DNA of 64,000 bases from Paraburkholderia adhaesiva (GCF_021390575.1 NZ_JAJEJQ010000004.1:248001-312000); one strand, 5' to 3'. Positions 1-8,321 are shown, counted from the stretch's first letter. Numbers and translations are program-made. The notes: generated by a model not told the origin, from the letters alone.

Positions 1-24
1 ATCCAGAAACACCTTCATTGTCAT
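1..24 (-). CDS. Possible start of a gene running off the left edge
   Basis: On the minus strand an ATG at 24 overlaps the TGA that ends the next ORF (ATGA overlap, 21-24). It would begin Met-Thr-Met-Lys-Val-Phe-Leu-Asp and leave the window. Only eight codons are visible, so no function can be proposed. The overlap and the purine-rich CGGAG just upstream are the only support. Confidence 0.2.
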
Positions 25-479
25 CTCCGTACGGCGCTGCTCTGGCACGCGCGCCCTCGCCAGCGGCGCCGTGAGCTTGAACCTGACGCCAGGCGAACTC
101 CTGAGCCAGTCCTTGCTGCGACCGGGCCTGCAGGCGGCTGGTTTTCATCGTGGTCCATGACCACGCCCTTGCTGCCGGAACGGTCGATCACGGTAGAACG
201 GATATACTCGGCCGCGTTCCAGACGCTCACCGGCGCCGGCCACCATGGCCTCAAATGTCGGGTCCCGATCCGCGAACACGTTCCCGCAGTCGGCGCCCAG
301 CCACAGGACGATCTCAGAAGCGCCAGTCCGGCTTCGCGTTTGCCTTCCCACCGCTCGAGCCGATGCATCCGGCGAAGACTGGCGTCAGGCTGGGTGAGCA
401 GGGTGTATGCGCCCGCCCTCGAACTCAACACGATTATTCCCGGAGCAACCATACCAGCATGACCGGCGCCAGAAATCAT
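21..479 (-). CDS. Hypothetical protein, doubtful
   Basis: A 152-codon frame from an ATG at 479, preceded by GGGAACGCC, to a TGA that overlaps the next possible start. It is arginine-rich, and the first 60 residues look more protein-like than the middle. The alternative minus frame at 145-351 also looks coding (a WLGADCGNVFADRDPTFE stretch), so the gene may have suffered compensating frameshifts. No family recognised. It lies in a run of small minus-strand genes typical of a conjugative or plasmid region. Confidence 0.3.
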   Translation of the reverse strand: MISGAGHAGMVAPGIIVLSSRAGAYTLLTQPDASLRRMHRLERWEGKREAGLALLRSSCGWAPTAGTCSRIGTRHLRPWWPAPVSVWNAAEYIRSTVIDRSGSKGVVMDHDENQPPAGPVAARTGSGVRLASGSSSRRRWRGRACQSSAVRR

Positions 480-502
480 GGCGTTCCCATCAACCCCTGC
501 GC

Positions 503-769
503 TCACTTGACCGGACACCGCCAGTACATTGCCGCGCTTCGCAGCGTGCGCAGATCGTCCCGCACCGTGGCCACGAACACCTCGCGAATTGCGGCACGGC
601 TCGCGGCGGGCGCGACGAGCAGCAGCACGCCGAGCAGCAGCACGGCGAGCGCTAGTCCCACGCCGCCGATCGTCAGCGCGGCGAGCGCGCCGTTCCAGTG
701 CCGCACGAACACGCAGTACGCCAGCAGCAGGGCGAGCCCGCTCAGGATCGCGAGAAAGGATAAACGCAT
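503..769 (-). CDS. Small two-helix membrane protein
   Basis: An 88-aa protein with two hydrophobic helices, about residues 4-22 and 29-54, the second leucine/valine-rich, followed by a short charged tail. It has no signal-peptide cleavage site that I can see and should be an inner-membrane protein. The ATG at 769 begins MRLSFLAIL. I recognise no family. Its size and the neighbouring short membrane or basic ORFs suggest a conjugation or plasmid accessory gene; that is inference. Confidence 0.55.
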   Translation of the reverse strand: MRLSFLAILSGLALLLAYCVFVRHWNGALAALTIGGVGLALAVLLLGVLLLVAPAASRAAIREVFVATVRDDLRTLRSAAMYWRCPVK

Positions 770-1381
770 AACGTGAGATCCGAAAACGATAGGGCCAGCA
801 TATCCGGTTCCCCACGCAGTGCAACTTCAGGTTCAGGGGCGCGGCGGGCGGTGACCGGCAGGCCTGCAAATTTGCACTCACGCTGGCCGTGTAGCCACCC
901 GGTGGCTTGTCAGCGGGACCGCGACGCCCCATTACCAAAACATGGACCATGTCAGTTCCGCTGCACCAGCACGTTCGCGAGAATGTTGACCAGCGGCACC
1001 CGAATCTGGAGCACGGAACGGGGCGCGCCAGCCCCTGAACAGGTGCGCGCCTGCTGAGGTTGACTGAACGTGAGGTCGTGAAATTTGCCTGGCACTGCCA
1101 TGGAATCGATCTGGTGGAGTCGTGCGGGTTGAGGCCCTGCCCGGTCGGGTGCAGCCAGCAGGCGAGGGCGACCGAGACAGCCACCGCCATCACGCTGGGC
1201 CCTGGGTTGCGGTGCGGGTTTTGGGGTTTCTGCATTGTGCTGGACACGCCTGAGTGTGATGACTGGACCCTGCGATATCGCCCGGCCGGGGAACAGCCGT
1301 GGCGCGCGCGCCCGGGGGCGCAGGTCTAGATAACCCGCTTGCGTTCCGGCGTCACGTCGGCTTGATGGGATCGCGCGACGG
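770..1381. other. No confident gene; possibly decayed coding DNA
   Basis: About 600 bases without a convincing gene. On the minus strand a frame from 1235 starts with a signal-like hydrophobic stretch (MAVAVSVALACWL), while a different frame ends at 952 with a plausible tail (VPLVNILANVLVQRN). This could be a small secreted-protein gene broken by a frameshift near 1100, but I cannot show it. Confidence 0.3.
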
Positions 1382-1567
1382 TCATCGCGGAACACGGCGG
1401 CGCGGGCCAGCCAGCACCGTGACTTGTTCCGGGAACGGAACGGTCGGCCGATCCTGCAGGGGGCGCGTGCGGGCCGCATATTGCTGCAGGCGCTCTTGCA
1501 GTTCTTCAAGTGTCTCGGCTGGCAGCGCCTCGGCGCTGCGCCTGAGCCGTTTCTTCTTTCTAGGCAT
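1382..1567 (-). CDS. Small protein with C-terminal VLAGP motif (copy 1)
   Basis: A 61-aa protein starting at the ATG at 1567, preceded by a clear GGGAGG ribosome site. It is lysine/arginine-rich at the N-terminus (MPRKKKRLRR), has a short predicted helix (ETLEELQERLQQYAART) and ends in VTVLAGPRRRVPR. The C-terminal V-x-V-L-A-G-P-x-R pattern recurs in the gene at 2967-3167, so the two are probably distant paralogues. No function known to me. Confidence 0.5.
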   Translation of the reverse strand: MPRKKKRLRRSAEALPAETLEELQERLQQYAARTRPLQDRPTVPFPEQVTVLAGPRRRVPR

Positions 1568-1610
1568 GCCGCCTCCCTTAGCGGTGTTGAGAACGTCATG
1601 AGACCGGCAA

Positions 1611-1922
1611 CTAGCGCAGCGGGCAATCATGGATTCCGGTCCGCCGCGGCAGGAACAGCCGGCGTGGCTCCCTCTCTGCCATGCGAAGGAGCGGTTTGCT
1701 GCGCTGCGCGTCGCGCCGTTTTTCAAGGCGAACTGCCTTCCGGGCCTGGCCCGTCCGGTTGAGCTCGCCGCGGCACAGGCGGAACAGCCAGCCCGCCAGC
1801 CGGACTGGAACCCTTTCCGTGGTGAGCGACGTGGCCGTGGCGTGCCACCGGTTGCGAGGTTGCCGGATCCGGCCGGGTGTGAGGCAGAACCAGAAACGAT
1901 TTCGGTGAGAACGCATAGTCAT
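1611..1922 (-). CDS. Basic hypothetical protein, doubtful
   Basis: A 103-aa, very arginine-rich frame starting with ATG at 1922, which follows the stop of the upstream broken gene (TGA at 1935-1933) after 10 bases. Close spacing favours translation in the same operon, but the composition (many Arg, few acidic residues) is also what a shadow frame in GC-rich DNA gives. No domain recognised. Confidence 0.3.
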   Translation of the reverse strand: MTMRSHRNRFWFCLTPGRIRQPRNRWHATATSLTTERVPVRLAGWLFRLCRGELNRTGQARKAVRLEKRRDAQRSKPLLRMAEREPRRLFLPRRTGIHDCPLR

Positions 1923-1932
1923 GTCAGTCCAG

Positions 1933-2214
1933 TCAGTGGGTGAAGTGCGCCCACAGCAGGAGCGCGACGGTCGCCAGGGCGCAGAGGACCGAGCCAACCC
2001 GGATGATCCGGGACATCCGCTCGACGGTTTCCGCGGTGTGCCGAGGCTCCCGGCCCGGGCTGGGAGGCGCGGGCGGAAATAGGGGTGCGCTGTCAGCGGC
2101 CATGCGTTCGACCAGCTGGTGCAGTATCTCGTCGACGCCACGAAATCGCTGCTGGTCCCGCAGTTAAAGAAGCTTCGCCCGGAAGCGGGTGAGGTCCTGG
2201 TCCTGCGTTGTCAT
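1933..2214 (-). pseudogene. Small tail-anchored membrane protein gene with internal ochre stop
   Basis: Reading from the ATG at 2214, with AGGAG seven bases upstream, the frame is MTTQDQDLTRFRAKLL, then TAA at 2166-2164, and then continues in the same frame for 76 sensible codons to TGA at 1935-1933. The downstream part has a proline-rich linker (LFPPAPPSPGREP) and ends in a single hydrophobic helix (VGSVLCALATVALLLWA). The intact product would be a ~93-aa C-terminally anchored membrane protein. A single CAA or GAA to TAA change would explain the break. Function unknown. Confidence 0.6.
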
Positions 2215-2428
2215 CTGCGTGCTCCTGTCAAGGTAATGAGCTGGTTCGGTACAGACAGCTTCTCACGGCGCAGACCGAGCGCAAGTTGGTGGTGCTGAGC
2301 TGTGTCGGATGGGGTTTAGGGAAAGGTGAGTCTTTGCGGGGGCGCACCGGGCAGGCCCCGTCCCCGCCCGCAAGCGTTTTATCCGACCGCCGGTGCGTGA
2401 TTTGCCCCCTGTGGGCGCCTTCTGGCAG

Positions 2429-2466
2429 GTTCGTGTTTATGGGGGGAAAGGTTACGGTTTATGGGG
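2429..2466 (+). repeat. Two direct copies of GTT-N4-TTTATGGGG, 22 bp apart
   Basis: Copies at 2429-2444 and 2451-2466 share GTT, four variable bases, then TTTATGGGG. The 22-bp period puts them on the same helix face, as in plasmid iterons or tandem operators. Two further copies lie at 8010-8025 and 8115-8130. They are about 215 bp upstream of the gene starting at 2214. Confidence 0.6.
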
Positions 2467-2502
2467 CACGGCGCACGTCGGGTGCGACGGCAGGCCGCCA
2501 GC

Positions 2503-2739
2503 TCAAAAACTCACGCGCGCGGCCCCACGGCGCACCAGATCGTGCGCGAGCCGGCCAGGCAGCACGCGCCTGAACTTGGGCAGGGCGTCCCATTCGCCCT
2601 CAGGTAACGTGGCCAATGCTTTCGCAACATGCCCAGGACCCAGCCAGTCGAGCGTCGGCGCGGCCATGCCGGCTGGGTGGGTGCCGACCGCCGATCGCCG
2701 TCTTGCGGCCCGGCTGCGATTGCAGCATCGCCACGCCAT
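2503..2739 (-). CDS. Hypothetical protein, probably 5'-damaged
   Basis: A 78-aa frame whose last ~55 residues look like a real folded protein (APTLDWLGPGHVAKALATLP, then EWDALPKFRRVLPGRLAHDL), whereas the first 20 are cysteine/arginine-rich and unconvincing. Other minus frames carry plausible sequence upstream (PRIYLTLGQPG in the frame at 2600-2845), which suggests a frameshifted longer gene between about 2500 and 2850. No family recognised. Confidence 0.35.
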   Translation of the reverse strand: MAWRCCNRSRAARRRSAVGTHPAGMAAPTLDWLGPGHVAKALATLPEGEWDALPKFRRVLPGRLAHDLVRRGAARVSF

Positions 2740-2966
2740 GGCCAGATCGCCGCGTCCCCGGTTGCCCCAAGGTCAGATAGATCCTCGGGATGGGGTTGCG
2801 CGGCGTCAGCCCGGGTACGGTGGCGGCACCCGCCCGCAGCGCCACGATCGTCTCCCGATGACATCCTCAACCGACACAACAGCGGAACAACATCATGACA
2901 TTGGCCCGAGACAAAACGCAGGCGCTGCTCGAAGCGGGCGGTTTTCAGGAGCAGTCCGCCGGAACG

Positions 2967-3167
2967 CTATTTCTGCTTGAAATGCTGATTTTTGCGGGTC
3001 GGGCCGGCCAGGACGACGATATTGTCCGGGAGTGTGGACTTTATCGCGCGCGAGCCCCAGCCCCGGGTCCGCTGTACGAACGCGTCCATCCGCGCGTCGA
3101 TCGCCTCCGGGGAGTCATCGATAGACGAATGGCGAGAACGCCTGTTTACGCGATCGGTAGCCTTCAT
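2967..3167 (-). CDS. Small protein with C-terminal VLAGP motif (copy 2)
   Basis: A 66-aa protein. I chose the ATG at 3167 because AAGGAGG sits seven bases upstream, an excellent ribosome site. The body is acidic in the middle (SSIDDSPEAIDARMDAF) and the end, NIVVLAGPTRKNQHFKQK, parallels the C-terminus of the gene at 1382-1567. It is divergent from the gene at 3271, with a 103-bp AT-richer spacer between. Function unknown. Confidence 0.6.
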   Translation of the reverse strand: MKATDRVNRRSRHSSIDDSPEAIDARMDAFVQRTRGWGSRAIKSTLPDNIVVLAGPTRKNQHFKQK

Positions 3168-3270
3168 TGCGCCCCTCCTTTTCATTCATATGTTACGTCT
3201 TCCGTAATCTGGTCAGTTGCCCGGGTGAGACCCTCACTCCACTTCACTTTACTTGCGTAAAGGCCGTGCC

Positions 3271-3618
3271 ATGACTGTCTCGGAACTGATGGAACGACTG
3301 GCCAGATTTGCGCCGGACGCGCGCGTCATCGTCCCGCACTTCAACCGCGGGCTTAACGATGTGGTGAACGTATTTGCTCTTCCGATTGTGGCGGGCAAGC
3401 CCGGCGCCGGGCTGTTCGCGGAGGGGCAGTGCTGTTGCGCGAGCGCGCATCCCGTGTCCTCCCGATCCCGTCTCGCGGTTGTTCCACGACACCGTCCAGC
3501 TCGGCCCGCGGACCGCTGTTTCGGTCCTGGCGAGCAGAATGGATTGTCCGGGAAAAGATGTCTGAGTCTACTGCTACCAGCTCAGCGCCTCCCGAAGCCG
3601 CCCGTGCCATGTCAGTGA
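3271..3618 (+). pseudogene. Small hypothetical gene, probably frameshifted after residue ~45
   Basis: The N-terminus (MTVSELMERLARFAPDARV, then GLNDVV) matches the layout of a common small family that begins with an MxVxELIExLxxxxPDAxV pattern, familiar to me but without a known function. After about residue 50 this frame becomes cysteine- and serine-rich and implausible. A different frame from about 3450 to 3565 reads more naturally (PPDPVSRLFHDTVQLGPRT) and stops at TGA 3563-3565. I therefore suspect one indel near 3430-3460. The start follows an AAAGG site. Confidence 0.45.
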
Positions 3619-3745
3619 ACTGTCGGTTCGCAGTCAGCCCCTCAATCTCCGCGGCCGCGACTTCGTCGTGGGCGATGTGTGAACACCCGTTCCAGCCGAA
3701 TGTCTGCGCCGGTCGCGGTTCGCTTTTCCTGAGCAATCCTTGCAC

Positions 3746-4162
3746 TTATCGCGTCCAGTCTTCGCAGCAAAGATCGGACACTCGCATGAATTCGCGCAAG
3801 TTGTTTGTAACAACCACGGCCCCAGCGCTAAGAGCGTGGCCCGCTATTGCGGAATCGTTTTCGCCTATCGGCGTGCCGAGCTTCGCTAGATCGACTCGAA
3901 TTTTCGTCGTTGCGTCAACCGCTGCCGAATCCCACGGCAGCACACCATCGAGCCGCGCGACGAAGGCCGATACCATCCCTGCGTGCTTGGGTGATGCCTT
4001 CTTGCCAATGGAGCCAAACCGCATTTCGGCATAGGTAATGGCCGATATTACGAGTCGATCTTGAGCATCTACGTGTGCTTGCAGGCGCTCAAGAAGCTCA
4101 ATCGGACGTTCGCGCATGATGTAGGAACAAATTTTCGTGTCCAGCATATACATCTGCGTCAC
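3746..4162 (-). CDS. vapC: VapC family PIN-domain ribonuclease toxin
   Basis: A 138-aa single PIN domain. The metal-binding acidic residues are visible at D8 (MYMLDT), E46 (ITYAEM) and D103 (GENDSAIAG), and the C-terminal TNNLREFMRV motif is typical of VapC/FitB toxins. PIN toxins cleave RNA, usually tRNA or rRNA, in a magnesium-dependent way when not bound by antitoxin. The ATG overlaps the vapB stop by 4 bp, so the two are translationally coupled. Length is normal and no key residue is missing, so it should be active. Confidence 0.92.
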   Translation of the reverse strand: MTQMYMLDTKICSYIMRERPIELLERLQAHVDAQDRLVISAITYAEMRFGSIGKKASPKHAGMVSAFVARLDGVLPWDSAAVDATTKIRVDLAKLGTPIGENDSAIAGHALSAGAVVVTNNLREFMRVSDLCCEDWTR

Positions 4163-4422
4163 TTGCCGGTCTCCGTCGCTTCGTCTTCAATGCCGCTCAA
4201 ATCGAACCGGCCGGGTTCGATCACTGCTGGCCGCTCAGACAGGAATTCGGCGTCGGCCACCGGTTCATGCGCAAACGATGTCCAGTTCGGCCGTGCGGGG
4301 CGCAAGAGAAGCGTGTCGCCCTCGCGGCGAATCTCTAGCTCAGTGACTCCCTCATATTGCATATCTTTTGGAATGCGAACGGCCTGGTTGGAGTTGTTCT
4401 TAAAGATGGAAACGGTACGCAT
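4159..4422 (-). CDS. vapB: VapB family antitoxin (SpoVT/AbrB-type DNA-binding domain)
   Basis: An 87-aa protein with an N-terminal swapped-hairpin AbrB-like domain (residues ~2-45: SIFKNNSNQAVRIPKDM, then LEIRREGDTLLLRP) and an acidic, probably unstructured C-terminal tail (residues ~47-87) that would wrap round VapC. It is first in the vapBC operon. Such antitoxins repress their own promoter together with the toxin, and two palindromes lie just upstream at 4454-4494. Confidence 0.9.
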   Translation of the reverse strand: MRTVSIFKNNSNQAVRIPKDMQYEGVTELEIRREGDTLLLRPARPNWTSFAHEPVADAEFLSERPAVIEPGRFDLSGIEDEATETGK

Positions 4423-4453
4423 GGCTGCCCCCTAAAGTTCAGCCTCCATTGTA

Positions 4454-4494
4454 AACATATGCTGGCATATGTTAATGTGTATATGGCAGCATAT
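4454..4494. promoter_or_regulatory. Tandem palindromes upstream of vapBC (probable autoregulatory operator)
   Basis: AACATATGC-TG-GCATATGTT (4454-4473) is a perfect 9-bp inverted repeat with a 2-bp centre. ATATG-GCAG-CATAT (4481-4494) is a second, shorter one. The centres are 24 bp apart, a little over two helical turns, as expected for cooperative VapBC binding. They lie 32-72 bp upstream of the vapB start. Confidence 0.65.
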
Positions 4495-4742
4495 GAGTGT
4501 CGGATGTGCGGTCGCATGTCTGGGCGAGAGCACCCAGCGGAACAGGCCCGTCGGGACAATGGCCGTCGTGAGGCGCTTACTATTATCAGGTAATCATTTT
4601 TGAGCGGACTAGGGTGATTCCTGCGAATCCGCAGGGTTGTCCACGGCCCGGAAAGCCTGCGGGCAACTGGCCCGGTCCCCAGCTGGGGAGCCAGCGACCG
4701 GCTATCCATCAGGGCGGGGCGGTGGTCGGGCAAGCTATAATT

Positions 4743-7556
4743 TCATGTGGATGCACGCAGTAATTCGTTTTTTCGCGCGATGATGGCCTGATTAATCGCG
4801 GCGGTTTCCTGCCCGCTTCCCGTACGAGCCATGATTATTTTCAAGGCTTCGTGGGCTTCCGGAGTGAGGCGCAACATTACCCGCTTCCCGCCGGCGTCTG
4901 CGAGCGCTTTAATCGATTGCTTTGACCGCTCAGTTGCCGTCGGCCGCGCACTGTCTACATAGACTTTTGGGCGACCACGCTTGCGTTTTTCAACATTCGG
5001 CGCATCTGCCGTGCCCGCCATCACTGCTTGTACCTGTTGTCCGGCCTCTTCCCTCCCGGTGTCTGGTGCCGTAATTATGGTGGGCGAATCTGACTCCTTG
5101 GCCAGAAGGCCGAGGAGGATATCAAGGTTGTTGTCGTCCGCGTCCATCGCACCGACACCAAGCAGGCGGCTCTGCAAATTGGCCTTGATATCGCCAGCAA
5201 TAATGTTGCTGCCATCCTCATTCAGGACCGCGCCGATGCGCGCCATTTTGGCCCCAATGAGATCAACCATGATGTCGTCCAGATTAACGCCGACCGGCAT
5301 TCTGGCTATCAGCTGAATAACTTGGCAATTACTGCGCTGGCCGACCCGATGAATCCGATCCTCAGCTTGCAGCAACGCCGCAGGGACCCAATCCAGTTCA
5401 GCAAAAATTACGGTGTCCGCCCTTGTCAGTGTGATTGCTTCGCCCGCAGCATTGATGCCGCCAATCAGTACATCCAGGTTGCCGTCCTGGAAGCTTTTGA
5501 CCAGTGCCGACCGATCTTTCGGCTTCGTGCGCCCATCGATGATGGCCACCTGCAGTCCATCGGCAACAAGCTGGGCCTTGAGTGTGTCGCTGGCGTCATG
5601 ATGCGCGCAAAACACCACGCAGCACCCCTTGTTTTCAACAACGTCAATTACCAGATCGCTGACCGCTCCGCCCCGTACCTTTGCTAGTCCGAGCGCTGCC
5701 CTGGCTTTCTCAATCCTACCTAGCATCTCCTGACGCGCTGTGGCCTCTGATTCTCCACGCTCCAGGGCTGCGGAATAGCATTCCATTGCCCCCCCCAGCG
5801 CTTCCCTGTAAATTTTCATCTGCTCTGGATCAAGGGCGCCGATATCGATGCGTTGCCGTGTTTTGTCTGGAAGATCGGGCAACACCTCAGCCTTGGTCCG
5901 GCGAATCATGAAGTAGCTGAGATAATCCTTGACGTCCTCAATGGTGTAACCGTTTTTTTTGTTGCCAAGCACCACAGCCGTCTCGCCATCCAGCAGGCTC
6001 AGCAAGGTCGCCGCCTCATGCTCGTGATTGCGCAGGGGGGTCCCGGTCAACATCAGCATTTGTGTCCCTCTGTCCGCGATGCGCTGGATGGCCTGCGTGC
6101 GTTTTGCATTCCTGTTCTTGGCGCGGTGGGCCTCGTCAAGAATGAGTAGCGACGGACCGATCGATCGAATCTGCTCTTGCAGTTCCCCGCGCAGCCGCTT
6201 CATAATTTTTTCCCACGCCACAATTCTCTTCTCATGGAACGCTGGTACGCCAACCAGTGGCTCAATTAGCCTGATCTGGCTTGCTCCCCTCTTCTTTTCA
6301 ATCTTCCCAGCCAACTTTGGGAACGCATCCACAAACGCTCGACGTTCTGCATCGTCACAAAACCGCCAGGTCTCGTTCCGAACCGCGATCAGATCGTAGG
6401 TGATGATGTGCCAGCGCGCGGCCAGGTCTAACTCGGTCAGCTGGCGCACAACATGCTGAACTGCACCCCGAGCGCCCCAGCTCTCAATTTCCCTCTCCCA
6501 TACGTAGCGCGCATTTGCCGGGCAGACCACGACCACGCGAGGCACAACGCAGGCTTCTGCGGCAGCAATCGCCTGTGCGGTCTTGCCTACCCCCATCTCA
6601 TCGCCGATCAGCGCTCGCATGCCTCGCTCGGCGCAGAACTGCACGCCCGCTTTTTGGTATGTATGCAGTAAATGCCCGTTGGGCGCTGGGGTGTCCCAGC
6701 CAGCTACCCGGGCTACGTCAAAACTGGCAGGCACTGCGAGTTCAGCATCCGGATCATCCCCCTCATATTCCAGCCCGACGGCAAGGATCGCCGCTTTCAG
6801 CTTCGGCCAGTGCTTTCTTGTCGTGCGTATCGTGCCATCCCACGGCACTGGGACCTTGACTCCATACGGGTACGCGCCTTCCCAGCGGTATTGCTGGGTG
6901 GGGGCTACGGAATAGTGCAGCAAATCTGAGAGATCGCACGTAATCTGCACGGCCCAGCCGGTGGCCTTGATCTGCAGCTTGCGGCCGCGTGCGTTAATGA
7001 CCGGCCATTTCCTGGCGAGCGTGTCGTCACAGACAGCACCTTGGGAGGTCAGCCCATCGATTGCATCCGCGATCTCGTTCGGTTTGCCGAGAAGCAAACC
7101 GAGCTCAAGTTCACTATTGCCGCCTTTGCGCTTACCACCGGCCAGGCGAAATGCCTGTACCTTCCCAGAGACAGACGTGAAAGGTGGCAACGGGGCGGGT
7201 ATGAGGCACGCTTCGAGTCCGTCCACCAAGTTCAGCCGTGAAATCGAAACTCCGGCCAGTGGCAGAAATGGCTGGTTGGGTCGACCAATAACAGGCCAGT
7301 CTGGGTTTCGTTCGACGATCTTGTCGAGCATCCCTTGGGCGCTCTCCGGACTCTGGAACGTCCAACCGCCACCAGTGCGATTCCAAATCCCGCCTCTCCG
7401 TTTCGCCATTTGGCGAAGGCCCTGGTCAGCGGTTTCGTAGCGCCAGCAGAGGACTTGCATACGCCCTTCGGCGTCGCAGGTCACCGTGACATGCTCGGGC
7501 GTCTCCTCACTAATTAACTCAGAGGCGGTGTTCAGTTTTATGACGCTGGTGATCAT
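4743..7556 (-). CDS. SNF2-family helicase with HARP-like N-terminus and RHH-like C-terminal tail
   Basis: A 937-aa helicase. Residues ~35-85 (RYETADQGLRQMAKRRGG, WTFQ) resemble the HARP-like module of SMARCAL1-type annealing helicases. The SF2 core has Walker A GDEMGVGKT (318-326), the DEAH-type box LDEAHRAKN near residue 480, motif III LTGTPLRN, and motif VI QAEDRIHRVGQR. The last ~85 residues carry an AT-hook-like KRGRPK and then RVMLRLTPEAHEALKIIM, which looks like a ribbon-helix-helix DNA-binding motif. A DNA remodelling or fork-restart role is likely. It stands alone between vapBC and the plasmid-partition genes; the start has only a weak ribosome site. Confidence 0.93.
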   Translation of the reverse strand: MITSVIKLNTASELISEETPEHVTVTCDAEGRMQVLCWRYETADQGLRQMAKRRGGIWNRTGGGWTFQSPESAQGMLDKIVERNPDWPVIGRPNQPFLPLAGVSISRLNLVDGLEACLIPAPLPPFTSVSGKVQAFRLAGGKRKGGNSELELGLLLGKPNEIADAIDGLTSQGAVCDDTLARKWPVINARGRKLQIKATGWAVQITCDLSDLLHYSVAPTQQYRWEGAYPYGVKVPVPWDGTIRTTRKHWPKLKAAILAVGLEYEGDDPDAELAVPASFDVARVAGWDTPAPNGHLLHTYQKAGVQFCAERGMRALIGDEMGVGKTAQAIAAAEACVVPRVVVVCPANARYVWEREIESWGARGAVQHVVRQLTELDLAARWHIITYDLIAVRNETWRFCDDAERRAFVDAFPKLAGKIEKKRGASQIRLIEPLVGVPAFHEKRIVAWEKIMKRLRGELQEQIRSIGPSLLILDEAHRAKNRNAKRTQAIQRIADRGTQMLMLTGTPLRNHEHEAATLLSLLDGETAVVLGNKKNGYTIEDVKDYLSYFMIRRTKAEVLPDLPDKTRQRIDIGALDPEQMKIYREALGGAMECYSAALERGESEATARQEMLGRIEKARAALGLAKVRGGAVSDLVIDVVENKGCCVVFCAHHDASDTLKAQLVADGLQVAIIDGRTKPKDRSALVKSFQDGNLDVLIGGINAAGEAITLTRADTVIFAELDWVPAALLQAEDRIHRVGQRSNCQVIQLIARMPVGVNLDDIMVDLIGAKMARIGAVLNEDGSNIIAGDIKANLQSRLLGVGAMDADDNNLDILLGLLAKESDSPTIITAPDTGREEAGQQVQAVMAGTADAPNVEKRKRGRPKVYVDSARPTATERSKQSIKALADAGGKRVMLRLTPEAHEALKIIMARTGSGQETAAINQAIIARKNELLRAST

Positions 7557-7578
7557 CGCAGACCCGCTGTTCGCACAC

Positions 7579-7610
7579 GCGTATATATTGTGTATGCCTT
7601 CAATATACGC
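7579..7610. promoter_or_regulatory. Imperfect inverted repeat upstream of the helicase gene
   Basis: GCGTATATATTG (7579-7590) and CAATATACGC (7601-7610) are near-complementary arms, 10 bp apart and 23-54 bp upstream of the helicase start. The AT-rich stretch is unusual here. It could be the helicase promoter operator, perhaps bound by the protein's own RHH-like tail (speculation). Confidence 0.35.
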
Positions 7611-7712
7611 TGACAGCGCCGCTACGCCAACTATTTCTGCGTATGCATTCTTTAATTATCAACGAGTATTTGTATTGACATCCTGAAAGATATGAAGTAA
7701 TGGGCCCGTTCC

Positions 7713-8138
7713 ATGCAGGCATTCATTCAGCGCCTGAAGGACCTGGACGTCAATTGGGATGACAGCGATGAGACGAAAGAAAGCCCGCGGCCATGCTATG
7801 CCATCCTGGCGATCCGGGGACGGGACCCTAGCTCGTGTCGGGCGAGAACATGCGCGCCGCCCGCGAGATTGGCCGGGAGACGGCTAGCGATCCAGATTGA
7901 TTCACTGCGCGAGCGATGGAGAGATCCTGGGGGGCTCGACAGACAGATCACCGGTATCGCACGGCGCCTGCAGGCCTGGATGAAGGAACACAGGGCCTGC
8001 AAGGCAAAGGTTGTACTTTATGGGGCGGCCTGCGCATGGCTCGGCGTGAGCCGGCAAGCGCCTGATCTGATGGCCTGTTTGCGATCTGCCCCAGTGGTGA
8101 AAATCTTGCGAGAAGTTAGCCTTTATGGGGGAGGTTAG
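7713..8138 (+). CDS. Hypothetical protein, doubtful
   Basis: A 141-codon frame preceded by TTGACA at 7675-7680. Residues ~60-100 (LAIQIDSLRERWRDPG, LQAWMKEHRACK) look helical and protein-like, but two of the four GTT-N4-TTTATGGGG motifs lie inside its 3' third (8010-8025, 8115-8130), which would be odd for a coding region. It may instead be a control or origin region. No family recognised. Confidence 0.3.
   Translation: MQAFIQRLKDLDVNWDDSDETKESPRPCYAILAIRGRDPSSCRARTCAPPARLAGRRLAIQIDSLRERWRDPGGLDRQITGIARRLQAWMKEHRACKAKVVLYGAACAWLGVSRQAPDLMACLRSAPVVKILREVSLYGGG
8010..8130 (+). repeat. Two further copies of GTT-N4-TTTATGGGG
   Basis: Copies at 8010-8025 and 8115-8130, same orientation as the pair at 2429-2466. 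Start points are 105 bp apart. All four copies share the fixed GTT and TTTATGGGG blocks with different bases in the 4-bp spacer, which points to protein binding and not to recent duplication. Confidence 0.6.
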
Positions 8139-8321
8139 ATTTTATTGCCGAAAATATTAAGAAAGGCACCTTCTGAGGAAATTGACTCAGACGTGGACAG
8201 GAAAATTTGGCGTTGCATGGCGGATATCATCGATGCGCCGCCATCCTGACTGGCCAGGGAGGAGCCGGCCAGACGGAGCACGTCAGGGCAGGAAAATGAC
8301 GTCCCCCGTCTGGCGGGCAGG

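Noticed and set aside
21..1247. A 408-codon open frame on the minus strand
   Set aside because: Composition is very Arg/Ser/Ala-rich with no domain, and it spans the better-supported membrane gene at 503-769 on the same strand in another frame. Only its last part (21-479) is kept, at low confidence.
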